Shown here: one piece after another, positions 14,794-22,379 of the stretch | Numbering within the stretch: position 1 is the first letter of the stretch | Layout of the letters: the number at the start of each line of letters is the position of its first letter | Assembly: GCA_964428355.1 (NCBI GenBank) | Contig: CAYRYU010000085.1 | Coordinates: 1 to 30,318, forward strand | Reading direction: 5' to 3' | Origin: CAYRYU01 sp964428355 | GTDB taxonomy: Bacteria; Muiribacteriota; Ozemobacteria; Ozemobacterales; Ozemobacteraceae | DNA length: 30,318 nt | Position numbers and translations under genes: made by a program | Notes under the pieces: model-generated | Database searches by the model: none | Told to the model about the DNA's origin: nothing | The model's input: only the letters and a program-made list of their open reading frames with translations

Positions 14794-16038
14794 TCATGAA
14801 CCCGAACCGGATGCCGGAATCTCAGGAGGCGGCGGCTCGGGAGGGGGTTCTCCCGGAGGAGCGGGCGGGGGAGGCGGTTGCGGAGGCTGCGGTGGAATCG
14901 GCGGGCCATCAGGCGCCGGCTCCGGGGGCAGGTACGGAGGCCGGGCATCGGGTGGCCAGTCCACCGGCGGGATCGGGTTTCCCGCGGAATCCTTCACCAC
15001 GGGCATTCCCTGGGCATCAGTATCCACCGAGCCTCCGGCCCGTTCGGAAAATCGCTGGAGTGAATCGAGCGCCCTCGGAAGTTCGTTGGGCAGGACTCCC
15101 GGGGGAAAATTCCGCACGACACGATGTTGTTTGTCCCTCACCAGAAGCCGGCCACCCGGACCACGGGAAGTGGTGAACCCGTTCCTGTCGGCGAAATCCT
15201 GGATCCGGGATTCGACCTCGTCCTGCGTGAGAAACCCCGGCCGCTCGGGAGTAGGAATCGGAGGGGGAACGTCCGAACCGGGAGCATCTGGCCCGGAGTC
15301 GGTTCCGGGAAGGGAGGCGGTCTGGGTGGACGCAGCAGAAGGGGACTCGACGGGAGCCTGGCCGGTCGGGTAGGGAATTCCCTTCACGTAGCATTCCGTA
15401 ATCCTCTTGATGTTCTGCTTTTTTGCGACCTCAACGGTGGAGGGGACATATTCGGAGATAGTCAGAAAGCCATCCTCATCCTGATCGTGATTCTGAAGAT
15501 AGGAGTCCGAATCCTCGTCGGTGGGAAGCCTTTTGTCCGCCGCGATCCTGGATAACTCCGTCGAGGACAGCTTCCCATCGGGACGACCGGCATACTTCAC
15601 GAAATCCCTGCGGATGCTCTGGCGAAAATCGTAGATCGCTTCGTCGCTCTGGTCCACGAGTTCCTTCACCACAACCGGGGTCGGGTTGGGAAGGGGGTCA
15701 TTCTCCGGATCGGGGCTGGACTGAAGGGTACCCTCGGGGAGTTCCTCCTTCCCGACCTCGTTGAAGGCTTCGAAGGCCGCAGGCAGGTTCGTCAGCCGAT
15801 TCGGGATGTTCAGGAGCACATTGATCGCGGTAGCCAGGTCAGAAGGGGCTTCCGTTCCATCGACGGGGATGGCAGGAAATGTAAGCCCCGCGAACGCAAA
15901 CAGGATGACAGTCAGGAAACCCAGCTGTCGGCCACGGATGGCGGCGTGTCGGGGACGCCTGAGTCCCGTTTTCGCCCGGATGGCGAAGCTTTTCGGGACC
16001 TGTCCGGAAGAAGAATTCCTTCGCGTCGGTTTCATCAT
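14794..16038 (-). CDS. Secreted EF-hand protein with one clear and one degenerate helix-GYTT-GRLV domain
   Basis: 414 residues. ATG at 16038 follows GAGGGAGG with good spacing; the frame is open to 16134 without one. The leader is odd: a basic n-region of about 39 residues, then GFLTVILFAFAGLTFPA. Residues 14-26 of that n-region are encoded by a REP-like hairpin element. A canonical EF-hand calcium loop, DQDEDGFLTISE, is at 185-196, with a degenerate partner near 150-161. One repeat domain is at 267-315 (RIQDFADRNGFTTSR, GGRLLVRDKQHRVVR) and a weaker one at 322-362. The last 50 residues are almost all Pro/Glu. It heads the operon with the anchored protein and two prepilin-like genes, so it may be a calcium-binding surface partner of that machine. 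Confidence 0.8.
   Translation of the reverse strand: MMKPTRRNSSSGQVPKSFAIRAKTGLRRPRHAAIRGRQLGFLTVILFAFAGLTFPAIPVDGTEAPSDLATAINVLLNIPNRLTNLPAAFEAFNEVGKEELPEGTLQSSPDPENDPLPNPTPVVVKELVDQSDEAIYDFRQSIRRDFVKYAGRPDGKLSSTELSRIAADKRLPTDEDSDSYLQNHDQDEDGFLTISEYVPSTVEVAKKQNIKRITECYVKGIPYPTGQAPVESPSAASTQTASLPGTDSGPDAPGSDVPPPIPTPERPGFLTQDEVESRIQDFADRNGFTTSRGPGGRLLVRDKQHRVVRNFPPGVLPNELPRALDSLQRFSERAGGSVDTDAQGMPVVKDSAGNPIPPVDWPPDARPPYLPPEPAPDGPPIPPQPPQPPPPPAPPGEPPPEPPPPEIPASGSGS
15963..15999 (-). repeat. REP-like hairpin element, copy 2, inside a coding sequence
   Basis: The same 19-nt core as copy 1, with outer arms GTCCCG/CGGGAC that pair perfectly. It lies in frame in the signal-peptide n-region of the EF-hand gene, encoding about residues 14-26 (VPKSFAIRAKTGL). 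Confidence 0.6.
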
Positions 16039-16091
16039 TATCGTCCTCCCTCGAAAAAGGCATGGCGTCTCGAGGAGACCTTGCCTAACCT

Positions 16092-16448
16092 CTAAGACGC
16101 CCCTTTCTCCTCCCTGCGTGACAAAATATACCATGAGTTGGGGGGAGGATACCTTGAATCCCGAAAAATGCCCCGAGGAAGGTCTGAAAACTGCTGAAGA
16201 AAGAGGGTTTCCATAGTTCGTAAAGATTTGTTTGGACTTTTCCCAAAAAGCGGATGGTCCGCAGGAAGATTTGCTCTGAAATCCAAGGGGGCAAGCATTT
16301 TGATAAGGGCAATCAAGCGTGGATCTTCAGTTTCTCCATTGTCCTTTCGAGCGCATGGAGCCTCCCGGACTTGACGGTAGAAGCAGTCCAGGACGGTTTC
16401 GATCGCTTCCGCGCTCTTGTTTCCATGGAGACAAAGGTCGAAAGTCAT
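16092..16448 (-). CDS. Uncharacterised ORF, possibly the frameshifted continuation of the small membrane ORF upstream
   Basis: 118 codons starting MTFDLCLHGNKSAEAIETVL. AGGA just before the ATG could act as a ribosome-binding site. Codon third positions are mostly G or C in the first half, as in real genes here. It overlaps the 3' part of the ORF at 16327-16530 in another frame, right at a run of six A. Joined across that run, the two would make one membrane-anchored protein of about 145 residues. No known domain. Its end is 53 nt upstream of the EF-hand gene start and overlaps a possible promoter region, so the C-terminal part is doubtful. Confidence 0.35.
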   Translation of the reverse strand: MTFDLCLHGNKSAEAIETVLDCFYRQVREAPCARKDNGETEDPRLIALIKMLAPLDFRANLPADHPLFGKSPNKSLRTMETLFLQQFSDLPRGIFRDSRYPPPNSWYILSRREEKGAS

Positions 16449-16530
16449 TTTTTCCTGACCAAATCGCGTATCCCAGGACCAGGAGCGCGATGATCAGCTT
16501 GGCCAGCGATCCCGCCAAAGTCAACCACAT
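16327..16530 (-). CDS. Small membrane ORF, possibly frameshifted
   Basis: 67 codons. ATG at 16530 has an excellent ribosome-binding site, GGAGG, 6 nt upstream. The first 28 residues (MWLTLAGSLAKLIIALLVLG then YAIWSGKN) form a convincing membrane helix. After the A6 run the frame becomes Arg/Ser/Pro-rich and looks non-coding, while the alternative frame (16092-16448) looks coding. Either a short membrane peptide is coupled to a second gene, or one gene is split by a real or sequencing frameshift. Upstream, 16531-16728 holds nothing I can recognise. Confidence 0.4.
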   Translation of the reverse strand: MWLTLAGSLAKLIIALLVLGYAIWSGKNDFRPLSPWKQERGSDRNRPGLLLPSSPGGSMRSKGQWRN

Positions 16531-16728
16531 TTCGTACCTCCAGAATACCGGACCCCGGCCCCTGACATTGGCGAAATGGGACGTCCGCCAAGTACCGATT
16601 CGCAGTGCCGGAAATGTTTCCCTCTTTCTCCGGTCGCGGAAGCGCAGAAATGGTGACAGACCAATACCATCCGAGTTGCTGGCTTGGGGGGGAAAACTGG
16701 TCGGGTGTCCCCGAGTTTCCGAGTTTCT

Positions 16729-17799
16729 TTACCAGCTCTCTTGGGAAGGAAGCCCTGGCCGCTGGCTTCCCTGCCCGGGAGCTCCGTGGCCGCGGCGACC
16801 CTCCTGGCCTTTCGGAGAGCGGCGGATAACCTCTGGGGGCGGACGGACGATGTTTCCGGCCTGGTCCTTGGCGACCAGGCGGCCCCGCTCGTCTCTCACG
16901 GTCGTATAACCGTTCCTGGTTGCCCATTCTTTCACCGCGGCCTCAATCTTTGCGATCTCTTCAGGCGTGGCATGGGGCTTTTGACCGGGGAATTTCGGAA
17001 GGAGCTCCTGGGGGATACGGACTTCCTTTCCCGACTTGTCCTTCACGATGATTGGCCCCCGCTCGGCCTTTTCTGTGGTATAGCCGTTCTTGGTTGCCCA
17101 CTCCTTGATGGCGGCTTCGGCCTTCTCGATCTCCTCCCTGGAGGGCCCACCTCTTCCCGCGCCACCACCACGGACTTTCGCAATCACCTCGAGAGGCGGG
17201 CGAACGATCTTGCCGGTCTTGTCCTTGCCCACGAGCCGCCCCTGTTCGTCAGTAGTGGTTTCCAGACCTTCCTTCTTTGCCCACTCCTTTATCGCGGCCT
17301 CGATTTTTTGTTTGGTCTCCTCGGTGGGCGGGAATCTGCCGCCACCCCGCCCGCTCTTTCCGAAACCGCCCTGGCCGAAACCTCCACGGTTTCCCGCACC
17401 GAAACGATCTTTCCCGGGCCCCATTCCGCTCTTTCCTTCCGGACCGACCCCCCCCGGACCGCCCGGACCGCCGGGACCGCCGGGGCCGCCGGGGCCTTCA
17501 TCGAGGGGATCACCGTCCCCGGGCCCGAAGCCCTCCGGGGCGATCACCTCGGGAGGAGGGAGAACGATCTTGCCGGTCTTGTCCTTGCCCACAAGCCGTC
17601 CCTGCTCGTCGGAGGTGGTTTCGAGCCCTTCCTTCTTTGCCCACTCCTTTATCGCGGCCTCGATCTTCTCGATGACTTCCCTGGGAGGCGGCCGCATCCC
17701 TTCGCCCTGGGGTCTTTTCTCTTCGGCAACCAGGCCGGCCGCAAAAACCAGAACCAGAAAAAGAAGGAATCCCGAAACCTGCGAAACGACCTTTTTCAT
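16729..17799 (-). CDS. Secreted protein with four helix-GYTT-GRLV repeat domains and a collagen-like segment
   Basis: 356 residues; ATG at 17799 follows AGGAGGAGAC. The signal peptide is MKKVVSQVSGFLLFLVLVFA then AGLVAEE. Four copies of the unnamed domain are at 37-85, 157-206, 219-268 and 277-325. Typical parts are IEAAIKEWAKKEGLETT, DEQGRLVGKDKTGKIV and RPPPEV. Copies 1 and 2 are nearly identical in protein and DNA, so they duplicated recently; copies 3 and 4 have the GYTT form seen in the other two genes. Between copies 1 and 2 is a Gly/Pro stretch with six GPG-type triplets in a row and then Gly/Arg/Phe-rich sequence. Function unknown. A helix followed by a beta-hairpin is the likely fold. 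It is divergent from the metallopeptidase gene at 18025. Confidence 0.85.
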   Translation of the reverse strand: MKKVVSQVSGFLLFLVLVFAAGLVAEEKRPQGEGMRPPPREVIEKIEAAIKEWAKKEGLETTSDEQGRLVGKDKTGKIVLPPPEVIAPEGFGPGDGDPLDEGPGGPGGPGGPGGPGGVGPEGKSGMGPGKDRFGAGNRGGFGQGGFGKSGRGGGRFPPTEETKQKIEAAIKEWAKKEGLETTTDEQGRLVGKDKTGKIVRPPLEVIAKVRGGGAGRGGPSREEIEKAEAAIKEWATKNGYTTEKAERGPIIVKDKSGKEVRIPQELLPKFPGQKPHATPEEIAKIEAAVKEWATRNGYTTVRDERGRLVAKDQAGNIVRPPPEVIRRSPKGQEGRRGHGAPGQGSQRPGLPSQESW

Positions 17800-18024
17800 C
17801 GTCTCCTCCTGTTCTTGCTGGGGGAAAAATGAAGCATCCGGAATATTTGAGCCCCCCTCCGCTCCAGGGGTTACACCCGAAGTGCCTTGAAATGGCTGTT
17901 TCCCTTACTCCTGAATGGAAATGTATCAGAACAACCGCGAAATTTGGGAAACTTTTTCCCCATTTTGTCGTAAAATGTAGATATCCCTGCTTTTGCCAGG
18001 GTTATTCGTGTATCGGGGGAAAAC

Positions 18025-19311
18025 ATGAATCGAAAAAACATCCTGGGTCTGTTCTTGGTTGGAATGGTCATTCTTTCGATTGCTTCGGTCCATGCGGAGG
18101 ATTGCCAGATCGATTTCTACTTCCAGAAGGTCGAGGAGGTGATCGACCTCAGGAGCAACCAGCCCGAACCCACCCATTGGTGGGACAAAGCCAAGAACTG
18201 GGTAAAACAGGGAATCCAGTACGCAAAAATGGCGATCAGCCAGGTGAAACTGAGATTCTTCCCCTCGGAAGGCGAATTCTATGTCGTATCCACCAAAGAT
18301 CCGAACATCGTCTATAAAGTCAGGACGGTCAAGGTGAAGGATGAAGCCCATCTCAAGGAGTTGATCGGGGGAGACAAGGCAACATCCGATCAGAAGCGGC
18401 TCCTCGAGGCATACCAGTATTCGAAGAGCGATGCTGTCAAGAAGTTGATGCCATATCACCCGAAGAAATCGGTTAAAGCCGTTCTCACAGACCTTACCAA
18501 GTACCAGGACGACCCGACTCACGGTTCGCGGATCAAAGACGACTTCTGGCCGATGTCCCTCGGTTCGATCCAGATGAACACTTCGTCTGGCGACCCACAA
18601 AGCACGTTCCTGCACGAGTTCGCACATACTCTCGATGCAACGATACCCGGCGGACTGATTACCGAGAGCGTCAAAACCCTCCGTAATGGCCAGGGAATCC
18701 TCTACGGCAAGGACATGAGACACTCCGGTAACGAGGTGACCACGCAGCGTGTGGCCTACATGGAGGGGTGGGCGGAGTTCAATCAACTCCTCGCCGAACC
18801 CTCGCGGGTTTCGGGAATGGAAAGCGCCCTCAAGACCGTTCAAACCGAAGATTCGAACGGGAAATACACCCCACATGATGCTGACGGTTCCGACCTCACC
18901 GGTATCGATCTTCTTAAGGTCGAAGGCATCAATGCCCTGGTCCTGTACAAGATCGCAAAACTCCAGGACGGGAACGAAACCAAGGTATTCGAGGCTTTCG
19001 CGGCCTCGAACAAGTCTTCCCACGATCTGAGCACCTTCCTCAAGAAGTTCCTGGAACTCAATCCCGCCCAGGCCGCCCAGGTGGGGGAAATACTCGATGC
19101 CCAGACCTGGGGGAAACTCTCCGACGCCGATCTGCTCGATTACCTGGGAAGCTCGCAAGGTGTAAAGGATTTCCTGAAAACCAGGAGCGAGAAAAAAGCG
19201 GCCGCGGCTGAACCGCAAACTGCCACCCCCTCCGATAACCTGGGGTCAGCAACCCCCGTTGCCCCAGTATCGGTCGACCAGAAGGGCACAACCCCGTTTT
19301 CCGCGGAGTGA
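18025..19311 (+). CDS. Secreted zinc metallopeptidase (HEFAH...E, gluzincin-like)
   Basis: 428 residues. The signal peptide is MNRKNILGLFLVGMVILSIA then SVHAEDC. The zinc site HEFAH is at 197-201 in STFLHEFAHTLD, and the candidate third ligand lies in YMEGWAEFNQLL (Glu247 or Glu251), the HExxH-plus-Glu layout of gluzincins. The C-terminal 45 residues are a low-complexity Ala/Pro/Thr tail. Substrate unknown; it acts outside the cytoplasm. The ribosome-binding site is weak (GGGGGAA). It is followed by a strong terminator and then by a second secreted metallopeptidase gene in the same direction. It is divergent from the four-repeat protein gene with 225 nt between, where I see no firm promoter. 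Confidence 0.8.
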   Translation: MNRKNILGLFLVGMVILSIASVHAEDCQIDFYFQKVEEVIDLRSNQPEPTHWWDKAKNWVKQGIQYAKMAISQVKLRFFPSEGEFYVVSTKDPNIVYKVRTVKVKDEAHLKELIGGDKATSDQKRLLEAYQYSKSDAVKKLMPYHPKKSVKAVLTDLTKYQDDPTHGSRIKDDFWPMSLGSIQMNTSSGDPQSTFLHEFAHTLDATIPGGLITESVKTLRNGQGILYGKDMRHSGNEVTTQRVAYMEGWAEFNQLLAEPSRVSGMESALKTVQTEDSNGKYTPHDADGSDLTGIDLLKVEGINALVLYKIAKLQDGNETKVFEAFAASNKSSHDLSTFLKKFLELNPAQAAQVGEILDAQTWGKLSDADLLDYLGSSQGVKDFLKTRSEKKAAAAEPQTATPSDNLGSATPVAPVSVDQKGTTPFSAE

Positions 19312-19350
19312 TTCCAAAACCCCACATTTTCGAAGACGAAAAACCCTACC

Positions 19351-19380
19351 CCCCCGGAAACTTTTCCGGGGGTTTTTTTT
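19351..19380 (+). terminator. Rho-independent terminator
   Basis: CCCCCGGAA and TTCCGGGGG form a 9-bp stem with a 4-nt loop, followed by eight T. It lies 40 nt after the metallopeptidase stop and separates the two peptidase genes. Confidence 0.92.
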
Positions 19381-19582
19381 AACCTCCCTCGCCCAAATGA
19401 GCAGAAACTCATTGTGAAATCCTTCTCTTCCTTTCGTGATTCATGAAAACGGGAATTCACCGGAAGTGATACAATTTTTCCCGGGAATAAACCCTATTCA
19501 AGGAACGGCGGTATTTGTATCCGGAAATCCTAAAAAGCGTGGTTTTCCGCTCCTCAGATACCGCAGACAGGAGGACCGAAAA

Positions 19583-20743
19583 ATGAAATCCCTGCTCCGC
19601 TTTCTCCTCGTGATTTCGATCATGGTTTTCGGATTCGCCGCCCGACCGGTCATTGCCGAGGAGGATGTCCCCGAGAGCATCACCGATTCGGTAACGGGAG
19701 GCACGACAACCGAGGGAACCACAACGGTCACCAATGAAGATGGTGATTCAATCGAACCGGACGACACCGAAACCCCCGAAACAACCACGGTGCCGCCCAA
19801 GAACATCGGGATTCAGATCACGGGAGCTGGAGCGGCAAACGCACTTCAGATCCTTATCTCGTTCATGAACGAGCTGCTTCGCCAAATCCTCTCGATCTTC
19901 ACCGGCGGAGTGACGTCGGGTATCAACGTCACCGCCAATCCCACCGACAACACAGGTAACACAGGCGGTCAGACGACTACAACGACCAACGCCCCCAATG
20001 GGAACACCTCGACCACGGTTTCGACAACCCCAACCACCCGAACCACCACCACCATCAGGATCGGCAACGGCATCAGGTCCGTCACAACCGTCACGACCAG
20101 CTCAAACGGTGGAACTCCCGTCACGACAACCACGACCTCGGGTTCCGGTGCCACCACTCCCACGAACACCACGACTCCGACCAACACGACGGCCCCCACC
20201 AACACCACAACCCCGGCGGGAACCAACGACCAGAACCTCGAAGAACTCAAAGCCAAGGTCAAAGCGGACTTCGACATCGAAATCGTCGGGGACCTTTGGA
20301 CCGCGAAGCAGGTCCAGGCGGCGATCGATGCCCTGGCAAAGCTTCCGGAGTGTTTCCGGAAATTCTGCAAGAAGATCGTTCGGGAACACGGCCGGCAGGA
20401 TGGAACATTCGCTTTCGTCAGTTTCGATGAAACCGACAAGGTCCACATGCTCGATCTAAGCCTTACGCGAGGAAAAGACGGTTTCATGCGGATCCTCACA
20501 CACGAGCTGACCCACTGCTTCCACGAAGCCAACCACGCCCTTCTGCAGGAATACGCCAATAAATTCTGGGCAAACGGGCGCCCCAATCCTCTCCCCTCCA
20601 CCCAGTACGGCTGCAGCAACCCGATGGAGGACATGGCCGAATCCGTCCGTGATTACGTCTACTTCGCAGCCGATCTGAAGGCAAACAACCCACAGCGCTA
20701 CGAGTTCATCAAGACCAAGATAATGGGCGGACAGGAGTTCTAG
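19583..20743 (+). CDS. Secreted zinc metallopeptidase (HELTH...E) with Thr-rich linker
   Basis: 386 residues. ATG at 19583 follows ACAGGAGGACC; the open frame from 19436 lacks such a site. The signal peptide is MKSLLRFLLVISIMVFGFAA then RPVIAEE. Residues 30-75 are acidic/Thr-rich, 80-110 contain a hydrophobic stretch, and 115-215 are a Thr/Asn/Pro linker (TTTTTNAPNGNTSTTV, TTPTNTTTPTN), probably disordered or glycosylated. The catalytic domain covers about 220-386, with HELTH at 307-311 in ILTHELTHCFHEANHALL and Glu349 or Glu353 in MEDMAESVRDYV as the likely third zinc ligand. Substrate unknown. The HELTH/AES arrangement is seen in several toxin-like and cell-wall-associated zincins; I cannot choose. 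Terminators lie on both sides, so it is monocistronic. Confidence 0.8.
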   Translation: MKSLLRFLLVISIMVFGFAARPVIAEEDVPESITDSVTGGTTTEGTTTVTNEDGDSIEPDDTETPETTTVPPKNIGIQITGAGAANALQILISFMNELLRQILSIFTGGVTSGINVTANPTDNTGNTGGQTTTTTNAPNGNTSTTVSTTPTTRTTTTIRIGNGIRSVTTVTTSSNGGTPVTTTTTSGSGATTPTNTTTPTNTTAPTNTTTPAGTNDQNLEELKAKVKADFDIEIVGDLWTAKQVQAAIDALAKLPECFRKFCKKIVREHGRQDGTFAFVSFDETDKVHMLDLSLTRGKDGFMRILTHELTHCFHEANHALLQEYANKFWANGRPNPLPSTQYGCSNPMEDMAESVRDYVYFAADLKANNPQRYEFIKTKIMGGQEF

Positions 20744-20777
20744 GAAGAGTAATCCAGGGAAACGGAGCTTCCCGCAC

Positions 20778-20808
20778 GGGCCGGTGATCGATACCGGCCC
20801 TTCTTCGT
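20778..20808 (+). terminator. Rho-independent terminator
   Basis: GGGCCGGT and ACCGGCCC form an 8-bp stem with a 7-nt loop, followed by a T-rich tail (TTCTTCGTTT). It lies 34 nt after the peptidase stop, just before the convergent membrane-protein gene ends. Confidence 0.75.
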
Positions 20809-20809
20809 T

Positions 20810-22366
20810 TCAACGGGTTTCGGGGGAACCCGGAAGGGGCTCCGGAACCTTCCCGAAATGCCCCAAACTCGTCTGGATCGTGAACGCCATGAATCCAGCA
20901 ACCGCGGAGCCCAGGAAGACAAGGGCGACCGCCATCGACAGAATCGGCCAGATGTCTGTCCAGGCAATCATCTCCCTGAGCTGCTGGACGGTCTTGTCCG
21001 GAATCTCCTGGAAACAATAGGCGATCATGGGAACACTTGTGAGACCAGTAACCAAAGCCAGATTGAAGATGGGAACGATGACCGTGGTCAGCCCCACCCC
21101 TCCGAAAAAGGTGAACTCGGTGAGGCTGGTTTCCCATGTTAAATCCGGGGCACCGGAAAGGGATTCGCGGGACTTGGAAGAACGCCGAAGCGGCACCAGG
21201 AACAGCAGCCCAAGCAACACCTGGGTTACCAGGAAAGCCTTGAAGGTAGGGTTGGGAAACACGAACGGGGCAATTCCGGCGAGTATGAATGTCGAGGGAA
21301 TGATGCTCCCGACACTCCGTCCGATCTTCTCGAGGCGGGGCCCGAAGTCGAAAAATACGGTCCAGATGAGTGCCCCCAAGACGATAATGGGAAGGACGGA
21401 CAATCCCAGGAGAACCGAGATCGGAAGCTCGTGAACCAACCCAAGAGAAAAAAAGCCGCTTCGGAAAGACCTCGAAGTTGGCTCCATCGCAGCAATGACA
21501 GTTACCTCCACCAGTGAGATCCCGGAGGCGAGGAAGGCCAAAAGGAGAACCCGGGCCGGGTGGATCTTGTTCCCGCCCTCTACTTGCCCGGATGGGCGTG
21601 ATGGCGAGGGGTCAGAGCGCAGGCTTCCCACAATACCGACCAGAAGCGGGAGAAACACGATGGCCCCGTTTCCCAGAAACAAGCGGGTGGACATTTTCAT
21701 CAGTGCGGTCATGTTTTCCCCGATTCGCGGGGCGTTCGAGGCGAAGATTCCCTCCAACCCCAGAGGAACCGCTTGACTGTCGAGCAACGGGGTCCCAAGC
21801 ATCGCGAGAGGAATCCCGCCGCAAAGGAAACCTCCAAGAAAAGCCTCCCCAGGGGTTCCCCCCCTTTTCCGGATCCATGCGACAAAGGTCAAAGCGGCAC
21901 CCGCAAGGCAGGCCCATCCGGTCGGACCCAACCCGGGAAGGCCCTCGGGTGAATTGTTCGCCGCGGGAAGAAAGAGATGGAAAACGGGAAATATCAGGAA
22001 CAGCGCGATCAGGCTTCCGGCCAACCCACCCCGTCGAAGGGTTTCCGAGCCGAAGGCGTGGCTCATGAAAGTCAGTCCAAGGGCGAGAAGGGCAAGTATC
22101 CAGGGAGTGGCGACCATCCTTCCCACGGTTGGTTCCTGGAGGAAAGGCTTGAACTTGTCGAGGTTGCCGATTACAACCGCAAGGATCGGAACGAACCCCG
22201 CCATGAAGAGTAACCTCCTGCGAGGCACTTTTTCGGCTTCTCCCAGGTCGGGTTGTTTTCGAAGCGCCATCCATGGCTGCAAACCCCCACTTCCCGCATC
22301 GTGCGGGTCGGGTCCGGAAAGGATGCGGCTTTCGGTGCGTTTTTCTGGATTTTCCATGTCGGTCAT
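20810..22366 (-). CDS. Polytopic membrane protein of unknown function
   Basis: 518 residues; ATG at 22366 follows GGGGAGGAGAC. I do not recognise the family. After about 48 soluble residues there are roughly a dozen membrane helices, for example LLFMAGFVPILAVVIGN, ILALLALGLTFMSHAF, VLLLAFLASGISLVEVTVIA and TDIWPILSMAVALVFLGSAV. No transporter signature, nucleotide-binding or protease motif is visible. It starts 13 nt after the stop of the ankyrin-like gene, so the two form an operon and the ankyrin protein may be a partner or regulator. It is convergent with the second metallopeptidase gene. Confidence 0.8.
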   Translation of the reverse strand: MTDMENPEKRTESRILSGPDPHDAGSGGLQPWMALRKQPDLGEAEKVPRRRLLFMAGFVPILAVVIGNLDKFKPFLQEPTVGRMVATPWILALLALGLTFMSHAFGSETLRRGGLAGSLIALFLIFPVFHLFLPAANNSPEGLPGLGPTGWACLAGAALTFVAWIRKRGGTPGEAFLGGFLCGGIPLAMLGTPLLDSQAVPLGLEGIFASNAPRIGENMTALMKMSTRLFLGNGAIVFLPLLVGIVGSLRSDPSPSRPSGQVEGGNKIHPARVLLLAFLASGISLVEVTVIAAMEPTSRSFRSGFFSLGLVHELPISVLLGLSVLPIIVLGALIWTVFFDFGPRLEKIGRSVGSIIPSTFILAGIAPFVFPNPTFKAFLVTQVLLGLLFLVPLRRSSKSRESLSGAPDLTWETSLTEFTFFGGVGLTTVIVPIFNLALVTGLTSVPMIAYCFQEIPDKTVQQLREMIAWTDIWPILSMAVALVFLGSAVAGFMAFTIQTSLGHFGKVPEPLPGSPETR

Positions 22367-22379
22367 GTCTCCTCCCCGC

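Noticed and set aside
17440..17500. Short tandem GC-rich repeats that could suggest a CRISPR or VNTR
   Set aside because: They are GPG collagen-like codons inside a gene; no spacer-repeat pattern exists anywhere in the window.
17926..19218. Minus-strand open frame of 430 codons
   Set aside because: Antisense to the secreted metallopeptidase with HEFAH and signal peptide.
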